The notes under the pieces are model-generated. The model made no database searches and had not been told where the DNA came from. It was given only the letters and a program-made list of their open reading frames with translations. A program made the translations under genes and the position numbers. Shown here in pieces: positions 6,234 to 13,961 of a stretch of DNA of 20,305 nt (the first letter of the stretch is position 1; every line of letters starts with the position of its first letter). The DNA lies in IMG/VR virus record IMGVR_UViG_3300028103_000382, positions 1 through 20,305 of that record; one strand, written 5' to 3'. The stretch comes from a virus.

Positions 6234-8566
6234 AGTTTGCAGGCCTCGCAGTCTTCATCTTCATAATCGGGTTCTATTTCTCTTTCATGAAATCCATTGT
6301 AATGAACTTCTGGAGTTTTGTCTTCGTGTTTTGCGCCTTGTTTATTAATCAAACTATAATAGAATGTTTTAATTCCCCACATGTGTGCTTGCATTAAATT
6401 TTTAGCAATCAATGTAGTAGGTACCTTGCGGTCTGGGAAATGAGCAGGATTATAAAAAGTATTAGTACTAATGCTTTGATCAACATAAGCAGCCAACACA
6501 GCAGCAGTCTTAAGATATCCGGCACAATCAGTTTGCTCCCACATTAATTGATATTTGTTTTTTAACTTATGATAATCTGGTACAACTTGTGTAAATGATC
6601 CTGCTTTTGATTCCTTTGTGCTAATCAAACTCATAGGCATTTCAATTCCGTTAGTTGAGTTAATAACAACGCTAGAACTTTCTACAGGAGCAATAGCCAT
6701 TAGTGTGGCGTTTCGAACACCGTGTTGTTTCATTTCTGCACGTAGAGACTCCCAATCAAGTTCTGGAGTGAAATCAGTTAAATCATTTACACCATTTGCT
6801 CTATGTTCCCAAGGAAACTCTCCCTTGCCGTATCGGGTATGTGAGCTATGCTGACAAGCACCTCTTTCTTTAGCAAGTTCTACGGTAGCTTCGGTTAGAT
6901 AATAGGCTTGATGTTCCATCCATGACTTTACCTCTGCTAGTGCATCTTTCTCACCGTACTTCAATCCACGCTTGGCATGCCAGTAGGCTAGGTTAGTAAC
7001 ACCAATGCCCAATGGCTGAATCTCGTCATTGCTCAGTTTACTTTGTATTGACAAGAAGTCTTGGTAGTCTAAGATATTACATAGACTACGCTGTAATATG
7101 CGACATGCTCTACGCATGTCTTCTGGGTTACGGAACGCACCCCAGTTAATGGATCCCAGTGTACATAACGCTATGCGTCCCTCCTCGTCGTCTAATCTCT
7201 TAAATGGACGGGTTGGTAATAAGATCTCACAGCACAAGTTACTTTGATAAATGGTATGGTACTCAGGATCAAATGGTCCTTGATTCATAACATTGTCAAT
7301 AAACACCAAATAGATGCGACCTGTATCTGTACGCTCCTTAAGGATGCCAGCTTTGAATACTTCTTCAGCCGACATTGTTTTCTTTCTTAGGTCTTTACGT
7401 TTTTCATACTTAACGTATAGTTCTTCAAATTGAGATGTATTTTTGTAAAATGCTTCGTATAAATCTGGTACTTCATTAGGATCAAAGAAAGTAATGTCTT
7501 CTTTATTTTTAAAACGTCTCCAGAAGAAAGCCGATAAGACCACACCATAGTCCATGTGCCTTACCCTAGTCTCCTCAGTTCCTTGATTGTTCTTAAGTAC
7601 GATGAGATCATCAAACTGATGATGCCAAATAGGATAAAAAACCGTCGCACTAGCATTACGAATACCTCCTTGACTGCATGAACGCAAATCACCAAACCAT
7701 TTCTTTAAGAATGGTATCATGCCTGTGTGCATGATCTCACCACCGCGGATGGGACTGCCCAATGGACGTAGTCGTCCAATCTCTAAACCAATGCCAGCAC
7801 GTTTGCTAGCATACTTGGCCATCATTTCTCCCGACGCAAAAATACTATCAAGGTCGTCATCGCTGCGAATAAGAACGCAACTCGAAAATTGCTTAGTAGG
7901 AGTCCCCAGGCCAGCCAGAACGGGAGTAGCCAGAGTAAAAAGTCCATCACTTGCCGCATTATAATACTCCTTAATGCATCGCATACGAGCCGTATTAGGC
8001 TCTTCTTTGTGGAACACCGTAGCGGCTGCGACCATGTAACGCACTTGGGGTGTTTCGTAAATTTCTTTTGTAGCACGATTACGTACTAGATACTTTTCAA
8101 TTAATTGCTCAATTGCAGCATAAGAATATTCTTCGTCCTTTGAATGATCGATCATTTCATTCATTTTATCCCAGTCTTCTTTACTATACCATTCAAGAAG
8201 TTCTGGAGTGTATAATCCAACTCCTATATTCTTTTTTATGATTTCATAGAGGTGGGGAGGTTGATACGAACCATATACATCTTTACGTAACATGCTAAGT
8301 CTTTGCTTGCCTGCTACATATTGATAATTAGTATGTCCTACATCTGGATTTTGTTCTACATCGATTAGATCAACAATAGCACGTAGTGTGATGCCATCAA
8401 TTTCTTTTGTTGTGATGTTATCGTAAAAATGAAGTTGAGCTTTAATCTCAATCATACTCTGACTAACATCGGCTATACCTGCACAAACTTTCGCTACCTG
8501 TGCCTGCCATTTTTCAACTGCTAATGGTTCTTTATTTCCGCTTCTTTTAATTACCGTAATTGTCAT
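6230..8566 (-). CDS. nrdA: ribonucleotide reductase class Ia large subunit (R1)
   Basis: A 778-aa catalytic subunit. An ATP-cone domain covers about residues 1-95, so dATP feedback control may be retained. Active-site residues: Cys230 (FSSCVLI) and Cys468 (ALCTLGSINWG) form the redox pair; Asn443, Cys445 and Glu447 (SNLCCEILLP) hold the thiyl-radical cysteine. The radical-transfer Tyr pair is in IKTFYYSL, and the C-terminal shuttle cysteines are Cys773/Cys776 in CEACKL. Cys446, directly after the radical cysteine, is a leucine in E. coli. It is the first gene of the run nrdA-sod-iscU-iscA-nrdB and has a late-type octamer just upstream. Length is normal for the class. Confidence 0.97.
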   Translation of the reverse strand: MTITVIKRSGNKEPLAVEKWQAQVAKVCAGIADVSQSMIEIKAQLHFYDNITTKEIDGITLRAIVDLIDVEQNPDVGHTNYQYVAGKQRLSMLRKDVYGSYQPPHLYEIIKKNIGVGLYTPELLEWYSKEDWDKMNEMIDHSKDEEYSYAAIEQLIEKYLVRNRATKEIYETPQVRYMVAAATVFHKEEPNTARMRCIKEYYNAASDGLFTLATPVLAGLGTPTKQFSSCVLIRSDDDLDSIFASGEMMAKYASKRAGIGLEIGRLRPLGSPIRGGEIMHTGMIPFLKKWFGDLRSCSQGGIRNASATVFYPIWHHQFDDLIVLKNNQGTEETRVRHMDYGVVLSAFFWRRFKNKEDITFFDPNEVPDLYEAFYKNTSQFEELYVKYEKRKDLRKKTMSAEEVFKAGILKERTDTGRIYLVFIDNVMNQGPFDPEYHTIYQSNLCCEILLPTRPFKRLDDEEGRIALCTLGSINWGAFRNPEDMRRACRILQRSLCNILDYQDFLSIQSKLSNDEIQPLGIGVTNLAYWHAKRGLKYGEKDALAEVKSWMEHQAYYLTEATVELAKERGACQHSSHTRYGKGEFPWEHRANGVNDLTDFTPELDWESLRAEMKQHGVRNATLMAIAPVESSSVVINSTNGIEMPMSLISTKESKAGSFTQVVPDYHKLKNKYQLMWEQTDCAGYLKTAAVLAAYVDQSISTNTFYNPAHFPDRKVPTTLIAKNLMQAHMWGIKTFYYSLINKQGAKHEDKTPEVHYNGFHEREIEPDYEDEDCEACKL

Positions 8567-8597
8567 TTTTATATTCTCTGTGCAACATTAAGATTTT

Positions 8598-8605
8598 TAT
8601 TTATG
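8598..8605 (-). promoter_or_regulatory. late promoter-like octamer CATAAATA
   Basis: The minus strand reads CATAAATA 32 nt upstream of the nrdA start, overlapping the stop codon of the preceding gene. It matches the T4 late octamer in seven of eight positions. Late expression of nucleotide reductase would be unusual, so nrdA may also be read from upstream. Confidence 0.5.
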
Positions 8606-9017
8606 GTAACTTAGTACCACTCCATATCATGCTGGTTTGGCAGTCAATTTTACTAACATCGTCAACTAACCCGTAGTTAAAGTTTAAAACATGCGTTTTA
8701 TCAACGATTAAGCAATATTGATTAGTTTGTCTCTGCATAGACATATGTATCTCAAAATGAGTATCCATAAACCGCTTGGATAATTTTAAAGTATACAGCA
8801 TACCCAAAACAATTGCAAGATCATCGTAGCGATTATCTAAAACTAAATGCCAAGGGTCGGGCCATGAGGAGGGATCAAAGGGATCGTTGTATGGGTTAAC
8901 AAATGGAGCCTTACTCCAAAGACTAGCCACGTCTTCTAGAGGAGTTTGGCTTGTTTCTATGCTTTCACGAAATTCTTTCCATTTGGTTAACCTTTCAGTA
9001 CCAAATGTATCAAACAC
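8601..9017 (-). CDS. conserved hypothetical phage protein, 138 aa (GTG start)
   Basis: A soluble alpha/beta protein with a distinctive central block PSSWPDPWHLVLDNRYDDLA followed by IVLGMLYTLKLS, and a C-terminal half with YCLIVDKTHVLNFNYGLV. The start is a GTG at 9017, overlapping the stop of the tail protein gene by 8 nt, with no good Shine-Dalgarno, so translation is probably coupled. I recall similar proteins next to tail-fibre genes in marine T4-like phages, with no known function. Position after the tail protein suggests a virion or assembly role, but this is an inference. Confidence 0.75.
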   Translation of the reverse strand: MFDTFGTERLTKWKEFRESIETSQTPLEDVASLWSKAPFVNPYNDPFDPSSWPDPWHLVLDNRYDDLAIVLGMLYTLKLSKRFMDTHFEIHMSMQRQTNQYCLIVDKTHVLNFNYGLVDDVSKIDCQTSMIWSGTKLP

Positions 9018-10578
9018 CGTAGGAGATCGAGTATGAGATGTCTCCTGTTGATCCTGTGGCTAGGGGATTCTTATAGGAAACTAAAATTGTTTCGATTCCG
9101 CTATCGGCATCGTTATCTTTTAATTCGGCATTAAATTCAAAATTAGTCATAAGTGATCCTCCTGGGTCTGTTACCAATGATGGTGAATATTGATATTCGT
9201 CTGTTATAGCAACTACACTTAGGTCTTCGTCAATGGTAACGGTTAATCGACCTGCTCTTGTATGGCTGCTTAATTTTAATGTGTAATCTATGTATGTGAA
9301 TCTATTGAAAGCACTTAGAGCTATCAAAGGTTTAAAGCTGTCACTCAGATATATGTCGCTATAGTTTCTATCAACAAAGCGAGCTAAACTTGCTCCGCTG
9401 GCTTCTGTTGAACCAGCTGTTGTTCCTACAGAAGTAATGTTAGCTTCTTGGTGTCTGTTAGTAGTACAATTGATAATTCTATTGTTTACTGATTCACCAA
9501 ATGTTATAATATCGTATGCTGGAGTGGCTGCTGAATTTGTTCCGTTGCCGCAATTTTTAAAATTACAGCCGTCAAATAAAGTTCCTCTACCGTGAGTTGA
9601 AATAAATCCTTGTTTATATGTTTCTTCAAATGAACAATTTGTAAATGTCCAAGTGTTGGTTTGTCCAACTAATCCGCTGATGTATACTCCGATGTCGCAT
9701 ACAAAGAATTTTGTGTCAATAAATTTAACGGTAGTTTCAAACACACTAGTTTGTGTGCATTTTACTCCCATAGACAACGAATCAAATAAACATTTTTCAA
9801 ATACAATGTCTGTAGTTTTAATATCATTAATATCGTTTTGCCATTGAACCGCAGCAGATTCAGAGGCTGGCGCTAGAACAGAATCACCTAAAACGTATTC
9901 GCCTTTAAATTTAATATCTGTAAAAATACTATCTCCAAGACCAGTAAGAACTAATTGTCCTGTGCTTCTAGAAAAAGTTAAACGACCTAAAGAAACATTT
10001 CTTGGTCTATTAACACTAGTGAACCCAGATAGCTCAATGCCTGCTGATGTAACAAAACGAATATTGTTTGCACCAAAGTTTAATATGACACCGTCTCTGG
10101 TTTCACCTTGAAGAATAGCATTGCTTGGAATTCTTAAATCAGATAAAAATAGATACGTACCATTTGGAATTAATAATGTTTTTCTAAATTTTTCATCTGC
10201 GTTTCTAAACAATTGATTTAATGCATTTTCAAATGCTTCAACGTTATCTGTACTACCGTCGCCTACAGCACCAAAGTCAGCAACAGAAACGTATTCGTCT
10301 AATTTAGATTGTAAACTTCTAGAAACACTATAAGAAATAGTTGGATCGCTTTCAGCGAATTGATAACTTGAAGCAAGTTCTAAAATGTTATCGTGCTCAG
10401 TAAGAACTTTAGTATTACCTACATATGGAGCACCTTCAGCAACAGAACCGTTACCGATATATAATTCCTGAGAATCAACTGCCCATGCAAATTCTGCAGA
10501 ACTTAGTTGTGGAATCCCAATTCCTGTATTTTTTTGTCCTCTGCGGACTTGAATTTTAGAGATCTGTACGACAGCCAT
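9010..10578 (-). CDS. tail fibre/tailspike-like protein: Mtd-like N-terminus, pectate-lyase-type beta-helix
   Basis: A 522-aa protein. Residues 1-60 (VQISKIQVRRGQ, then LSSAEFAWAVDSQELYIGNG) match the N-terminal particle-attachment domain found in the Bordetella phage major tropism determinant and many tail fibres. Residues 96-112 carry VSVADFGAVGDGSTDN, the entry motif of the pectate-lyase superfamily right-handed beta-helix, and about 130-400 form short repeating strand-turn units. The C-terminal 100 residues form a separate beta domain. It probably binds or cleaves a host surface glycan. No catalytic residues can be assigned. A GATAAATA late octamer lies about 21 nt upstream. Confidence 0.85.
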   Translation of the reverse strand: MAVVQISKIQVRRGQKNTGIGIPQLSSAEFAWAVDSQELYIGNGSVAEGAPYVGNTKVLTEHDNILELASSYQFAESDPTISYSVSRSLQSKLDEYVSVADFGAVGDGSTDNVEAFENALNQLFRNADEKFRKTLLIPNGTYLFLSDLRIPSNAILQGETRDGVILNFGANNIRFVTSAGIELSGFTSVNRPRNVSLGRLTFSRSTGQLVLTGLGDSIFTDIKFKGEYVLGDSVLAPASESAAVQWQNDINDIKTTDIVFEKCLFDSLSMGVKCTQTSVFETTVKFIDTKFFVCDIGVYISGLVGQTNTWTFTNCSFEETYKQGFISTHGRGTLFDGCNFKNCGNGTNSAATPAYDIITFGESVNNRIINCTTNRHQEANITSVGTTAGSTEASGASLARFVDRNYSDIYLSDSFKPLIALSAFNRFTYIDYTLKLSSHTRAGRLTVTIDEDLSVVAITDEYQYSPSLVTDPGGSLMTNFEFNAELKDNDADSGIETILVSYKNPLATGSTGDISYSISYGV

Positions 10579-10599
10579 AGATATATACCCTTGTTAGAG

Positions 10600-10607
10600 T
10601 ATTTATC
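10600..10607 (-). promoter_or_regulatory. late promoter-like octamer GATAAATA
   Basis: GATAAATA on the minus strand, 21 nt upstream of the tail-fibre-like gene and overlapping the stop codon of the nuclease gene at 10603. Predicted initiation near 10594 leaves a short leader containing AAGGG. Confidence 0.5.
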
Positions 10608-11307
10608 TTAGACTCAAATAGTATTCCTCAACCTTGTTAAGCCACATATCTTGGTACTTGTTAAAGTCCTGCGGCAACAAATCAAATTGCTGATATTCGC
10701 AATTTCGGCTGCACATGAATACATGCCCTTCTCGAATGTCTGTTTTGTAAACTTCATTATGTGCTAATATATAAGCAATTAATTGAAGTTTGTAATCTTC
10801 AACCCATTCTTCTTTTTTAGGCTTGTTTGTTTGTTTGTAATCGCAGACGCTTGGGTTATCTTTATAAACTGCTACTAGGTCAGTAGTTCCTGAGTAGAGT
10901 CCTGGAAAGTATAAACTCTGTTCCATAGCCCAAACTTCATTTACATTGTTTAATCCGTTAATAATAATTTGATCAGCCATTGCATTAGCTTGAACGTGAA
11001 CAGGATTTTTGCCTGGCATACGCTCTAGGCCTGCAATAAACCGTTCTAGGTTGCTGTGCATAGCAGTTCCAACTCCTGCCGCTTCTGTTGTTATCTGTTG
11101 TGCTTTGGCTTCGCCCACACGCTTCTTCCATTCGTTAAGTGCCGTCATATCTTTAGTAGCACTTAGAATAGTTGTCACGCTAGGAAGACTTTCTCCGTCA
11201 GGAGTTAGATAGACCCGTTTTCTAGTTACCGGATCATTGATTTGTTGGCAGTTTTTGTATTGAAACTTTTCAACAAACGGAGGAGGTGTAAATTGATTAA
11301 TTGTCAT
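10603..11307 (-). CDS. PD-(D/E)XK nuclease, RecB/MGME1-like
   Basis: A 234-aa nuclease of the RecB/Cas4/MGME1 type. Motifs in order: GTAMHSNLE (His84), a Glu near 129 in AMEQSLY, YSGTTDLVAV with Asp143, CDYKQTNK with Asp156 and Lys158, and the downstream QLIAY (Gln175). A conserved LPSVTTILSATKD stretch near residue 41 is typical of the MGME1-like phage exonucleases. It probably degrades or processes DNA ends during replication or recombination. The start ATG lies inside a perfect hairpin (11305-11328) and has no clear Shine-Dalgarno, so translation may be restrained. Confidence 0.88.
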   Translation of the reverse strand: MTINQFTPPPFVEKFQYKNCQQINDPVTRKRVYLTPDGESLPSVTTILSATKDMTALNEWKKRVGEAKAQQITTEAAGVGTAMHSNLERFIAGLERMPGKNPVHVQANAMADQIIINGLNNVNEVWAMEQSLYFPGLYSGTTDLVAVYKDNPSVCDYKQTNKPKKEEWVEDYKLQLIAYILAHNEVYKTDIREGHVFMCSRNCEYQQFDLLPQDFNKYQDMWLNKVEEYYLSLR

Positions 11308-11328
11308 TCTGTATATATTAACAGAATG
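11305..11328 (-). promoter_or_regulatory. hairpin that sequesters a start codon
   Basis: CATTCTGT (11305-11312) and ACAGAATG (11321-11328) are a perfect 8-bp inverted repeat separated by 8 nt. On the minus-strand RNA the 3' arm ends exactly in the ATG of the nuclease gene, so the start codon would be base-paired. It could alternatively be a weak terminator; no U-run follows. Confidence 0.55.
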
Positions 11329-11334
11329 TTTTAA

Positions 11335-11721
11335 TTAGGTCAAGTCCTGAGCAGGGGCAGTTTGGTTGGCCTGCGCCATTTGTGCAGGAGCCGCACTTGC
11401 TGCGGCTTTATCTAGTTTTTCCTGACTAGTTTCACCATCTTGTTGTGGTTTTTCTGCATCAGGTGCTCCCGGGACGTTTAGTTCGATTCCGCTGGCATTA
11501 AAATTTTTAACCATTTGTTGAATAGCAGGACTAGCATCATACATTGCTTTGAATGTTTCGTAGTCAGTGCCTAATTCAAAACCACTGGTTTGAATAACTT
11601 TATTAATTCCGGCCCAATTCAATTTGGCAGGCGCTTTTTTTGATGAAGCGCGACCTATATAGTTTCTAAGAACCATAATAAGTTTATCAACGCCATCACC
11701 TTCAAATTCAAAAAATCTCAT
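11335..11721 (-). CDS. conserved hypothetical phage protein, 128 aa
   Basis: The N-terminal half (MRFFEFEGDGVDKLIMVLRNYIG, KLNWAGINKVIQTSGFELGT, DYETFKAMYDASPAIQQMVKNF) looks like a folded helical domain. The C-terminal 50 residues are low complexity, rich in Ala, Gln, Pro and Asp, and probably disordered. It overlaps the upstream gene by ATGA and belongs to a three-gene set with 11718-11993 and 11993-13114, all with Ala/Pro/Gly-rich segments. Similar sets occur, as I recall, in marine T4-like phages. Function is unknown; structural or scaffold roles are possible. Confidence 0.75.
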   Translation of the reverse strand: MRFFEFEGDGVDKLIMVLRNYIGRASSKKAPAKLNWAGINKVIQTSGFELGTDYETFKAMYDASPAIQQMVKNFNASGIELNVPGAPDAEKPQQDGETSQEKLDKAAASAAPAQMAQANQTAPAQDLT

Positions 11722-11993
11722 TTAATTGCTGCCAGTTGTTTTTGTAAATCGGCTAGTTCTGCCTGCTTTTGTTTAATTAACTCTTGTATTTCTTTTTTCT
11801 GATTAGCTCTATCTAATGCTTGTTGAGCCATCATTTTTTGTTGAGCCTGTGGGTCTTGAGATACTTGTTGACCAGGTGCCATAGTAGTAGCACCAGCGCC
11901 AGGAGCAGCGCCAGGAGCAGGAGCACCTAAGGTTGGGGCAAGCTCTCTAATTTTTAGAAAGTCGCCCTCATAAGCAACGTCTTGGAATCTCAT
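11718..11993 (-). CDS. conserved hypothetical phage protein with coiled coil, 91 aa
   Basis: A three-part protein: a short N-terminal segment (MRFQDVAYEGDFLKIRELAP), an Ala/Pro/Gly linker (about 21-50) and a C-terminal coiled coil (about 58-90, KKEIQELIKQKQAELADLQK). It shares the MRF start and overlap pattern of its downstream neighbour. The stop of the 373-aa gene and this ATG share one base (TAATG), so translation is coupled. The long coiled coil suggests oligomerisation or a binding partner in the virion. No function can be named. Confidence 0.75.
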   Translation of the reverse strand: MRFQDVAYEGDFLKIRELAPTLGAPAPGAAPGAGATTMAPGQQVSQDPQAQQKMMAQQALDRANQKKEIQELIKQKQAELADLQKQLAAIK

Positions 11994-13114
11994 TAGCCTG
12001 CCAATACTCTTAGTAAGCTATTGCCACGCTCAATGCTTTCACGCTTTTCACGACCAGCTGCTTCTAATCCGCCTGCTGCTGCATCACTTGCGCCAAAGTC
12101 ATCAGTTGGTTCAGCTGGAGCAATATCTCCACCTTCGTCTCCACCTGCATTCATCATATCTGGTTCGGCTGCTCCGCCAAATTCGTCGCCGCCTTCTGCA
12201 CCTGGCTCAGCACCTAACATTTCTGCGCCTTGTTCTTCGCCTGTTAACTGGCGAACACCTGTTGCTAGAGTTTCGCGTGTTGCTTTAAGATTTTCTAATG
12301 CCTGTTGAATTGCAGGAGCAACTGCGCTGATAAAGCTCTTGGCTTGTTCTGAACCCATTTCATCACGGATAGAATCACCAAGTTGTAGAAGTGTATCGTT
12401 CTCCATACCAGATAGTTCTTCAATCCAACGGCCAACTCTGTCTACCATTGTCTTAGCGTTAACGATCGCACTGGCCTGCTGGATCTCGCCTTCTTTTAGC
12501 TTAGTCATATTATCTCCTGTATTGACTGATTCGTTTTTGTTGTGATGCTTCCACGCTGTTGCGTAGGCTATCGACTTTTCTTTATCTGTTAGTTTACCAT
12601 CTTTTGCATACCCTTTTTTGATATGCTTTACCATTCTTTCCCCTTTGGCTGTAGGAGGTGCTTTTTCCGATACAGCTTCTTCTCCAAAATGTCTTTTATA
12701 AGAATCTTGTCCATCGTCATAATTCTTTGCTGATGGTGACCCTGGATTATATGGGTTCTTTTTCTTTCCTTGAGAAGCATCTTTATAACCAGCATCGTGG
12801 GCTGCTTTAGTTTCTTGATCAGCTCCTTCTGCTTGATATTCCTCTATTGGATCTACAATAAATTCTTCGCGTTCTGCAATTTCTGCATTAATGGCATCAA
12901 GCATCCACTGAGCTTGTGTAAATGCTTCGTTTTCTAATGTTTCGTTAAACGCAGATTCGCTACGTACTTGACTTATTTGGGTACGTAGTTTGTTTCTAGC
13001 ATCCTGCAATTGATCTAGGGTAAAAGATTCAAGATTGATCTTTTTACCAAATATTTGCTCAATGCTTTCGTTGATCTTTGCGGAAGATCTTTTAAAAATA
13101 TCAGATGTTTTCAT
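11993..13114 (-). CDS. conserved phage protein, 373 aa, with internal translation start
   Basis: An acidic protein with several regions: a helical N-terminal domain (about 1-110, MKTSDIFKRSSAKINESIEQ, LDQLQDARNKLRTQISQVRS), a lysine-rich middle (KHIKKGYAKDGKLTDKEKSI, AYATAWKHHN), a second helical domain (about 210-290, MVDRVGRWIEELSGMENDTL) and a Gly/Glu/Asp-rich disordered tail ending RESIERGNSLLRVLAG. An internal ATG at 12508 with AGGAG six bases before it could yield a separate 171-aa C-terminal protein. An AATAAATA late octamer is upstream. Resembles unannotated, possibly structural proteins of aquatic T4-like phages. Function is unknown. Confidence 0.78.
   Translation of the reverse strand: MKTSDIFKRSSAKINESIEQIFGKKINLESFTLDQLQDARNKLRTQISQVRSESAFNETLENEAFTQAQWMLDAINAEIAEREEFIVDPIEEYQAEGADQETKAAHDAGYKDASQGKKKNPYNPGSPSAKNYDDGQDSYKRHFGEEAVSEKAPPTAKGERMVKHIKKGYAKDGKLTDKEKSIAYATAWKHHNKNESVNTGDNMTKLKEGEIQQASAIVNAKTMVDRVGRWIEELSGMENDTLLQLGDSIRDEMGSEQAKSFISAVAPAIQQALENLKATRETLATGVRQLTGEEQGAEMLGAEPGAEGGDEFGGAAEPDMMNAGGDEGGDIAPAEPTDDFGASDAAAGGLEAAGREKRESIERGNSLLRVLAG
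12506..12518 (-). promoter_or_regulatory. internal ribosome binding site and ATG
   Basis: Minus strand AGGAGATAATATG in frame inside the 373-aa gene. The spacing and sequence are better than those at the annotated start (13114), so a 171-aa product (11993-12508) starting MTKLKEGEIQQASAIV is likely made as well. Confidence 0.5.
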
Positions 13115-13142
13115 ATGTTCATAGCACCTAGGGGTAGTTTAA

Positions 13143-13150
13143 TATTTATT
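13143..13150 (-). promoter_or_regulatory. late promoter-like octamer AATAAATA
   Basis: AATAAATA on the minus strand, 28 nt upstream of the 373-aa gene start and overlapping the stop of the preceding gene. Seven of eight positions match the T4 late octamer. Confidence 0.5.
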
Positions 13151-13590
13151 CAAATTGAAGCCAAAGACTCTGCTCGAGATTTGGCCTGTAGTGCTTTTCC
13201 TTTGCTCTCTAAGTACTTAGCCCATAATACATCGGCCTTGTCGTGATCTTTAGTATGTAGTGCTTTGTGATATTGCGCAACCAACATTTGGCTGTCCAAA
13301 TACCATTTTCCATAGTCCTGATCTTCGCTGTAAAGTTTGTCCATGGTAACATTTCGTATATTTCTGGCTAATAGGTTAGCTAATCTAATAGCGACCTTGT
13401 TTAGATAAACATCTTTATATATAAGCTCTTCATGTTTAAACAAATGCTTTACGGTGCCCTCATTAACAATAACCACATTTCCAACCAAAATTCCGCCCTC
13501 AACCTTAACAGGCATGATTTGGTTTTCATTTATTAATTTCTTTTGAGCTGCGTTAATAACGCTGGCTAACTTTTTGGAAATCTCAGTCAT
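13150..13590 (-). CDS. conserved hypothetical phage protein, 146 aa
   Basis: A helical protein: MTEISKKLASVINAAQKKLI, then NQIMPVKVEGGILVGNVVIV, a middle VYLNKVAIRLANLLARNI, and DYGKWYLDSQMLVAQYHKAL near residue 92. From memory it corresponds to a conserved unannotated protein of T4-like aquatic phages, in which the MPVKVEGGILVG motif recurs. The start ATG directly follows the U-run of a terminator-like hairpin (13591-13613), and the only good Shine-Dalgarno (AAAGGA) lies in the 5' arm of that hairpin, so expression may be controlled. Function is unknown. Confidence 0.75.
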   Translation of the reverse strand: MTEISKKLASVINAAQKKLINENQIMPVKVEGGILVGNVVIVNEGTVKHLFKHEELIYKDVYLNKVAIRLANLLARNIRNVTMDKLYSEDQDYGKWYLDSQMLVAQYHKALHTKDHDKADVLWAKYLESKGKALQAKSRAESLASI

Positions 13591-13613
13591 AAAAAAAGGA
13601 CCTATGGTCCTTT
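13591..13613 (-). terminator. intrinsic terminator-like hairpin abutting a start codon
   Basis: AAAGGACC and GGTCCTTT (13595-13602, 13606-13613) form a perfect 8-bp stem with a 3-nt loop. On the minus strand it is followed by a run of seven U that runs straight into the ATG at 13590. It would end transcripts of the upstream gene (13646-13888). Confidence 0.7.
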
Positions 13614-13620
13614 ATTTAAC
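13613..13620 (-). promoter_or_regulatory. weak late promoter-like octamer GTTAAATA
   Basis: GTTAAATA on the minus strand matches the late octamer at six of eight positions. Initiation near 13607 would start the RNA inside the loop side of the hairpin at 13595-13613, giving a leader without the terminator stem. Speculative. Confidence 0.3.
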
Positions 13621-13645
13621 TGCGTATATAATATACTAAAAATTA

Positions 13646-13888
13646 TCAACCTCGCATAAGCATGGTAATGATAATACTTAATACACCTGCAATTACGGTA
13701 CCAGCGGTACCAACAATGACTTTGGTCATCGACTTCTGACCTTCAACAATGTCATTGTGAATAGAATCAACTTTGTTTTCAAGGTTTGTCAATCTTGTGT
13801 CAAGTTGGAGGTAGCGCATAGCGCACAGGTCCACGTGAGCTTCAAGACTTTCTTTTTCTAATTTAGTAGTCTGTGCTAATTCAGACAT
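13646..13888 (-). CDS. coiled-coil protein with C-terminal membrane anchor, XhlA-like (80 aa)
   Basis: The N-terminus is a helix (LEKESLEAHVDLCAMRYLQL), continuing as a coiled coil (about 28-48, DTRLTNLENKVDSIHNDI). A single hydrophobic segment follows (about 57-78, VIVGTAGTVIAGVLSIIITML) and a short basic end. This layout (coiled coil then one membrane helix) is that of XhlA-type haemolysin/holin-associated proteins of phages. A clear GGAGA lies before the ATG, and a GATAAATA late octamer at 13963. A role in lysis or membrane anchoring is plausible but unproven. Confidence 0.7.
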   Translation of the reverse strand: MSELAQTTKLEKESLEAHVDLCAMRYLQLDTRLTNLENKVDSIHNDIVEGQKSMTKVIVGTAGTVIAGVLSIIITMLMRG

Positions 13889-13961
13889 AATGATATATCT
13901 CCAATATATAAAAACTGGATGCCTTAAAACTATGCCTGTAGAGCCTTAATAAATTTATATT

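Noticed and set aside
12021-12308. Long plus-strand frames opposite the 373-aa gene
   Set aside because: They mirror the repetitive Gly/Glu/Ala coding of the minus strand and have no ribosome site or sensible protein.
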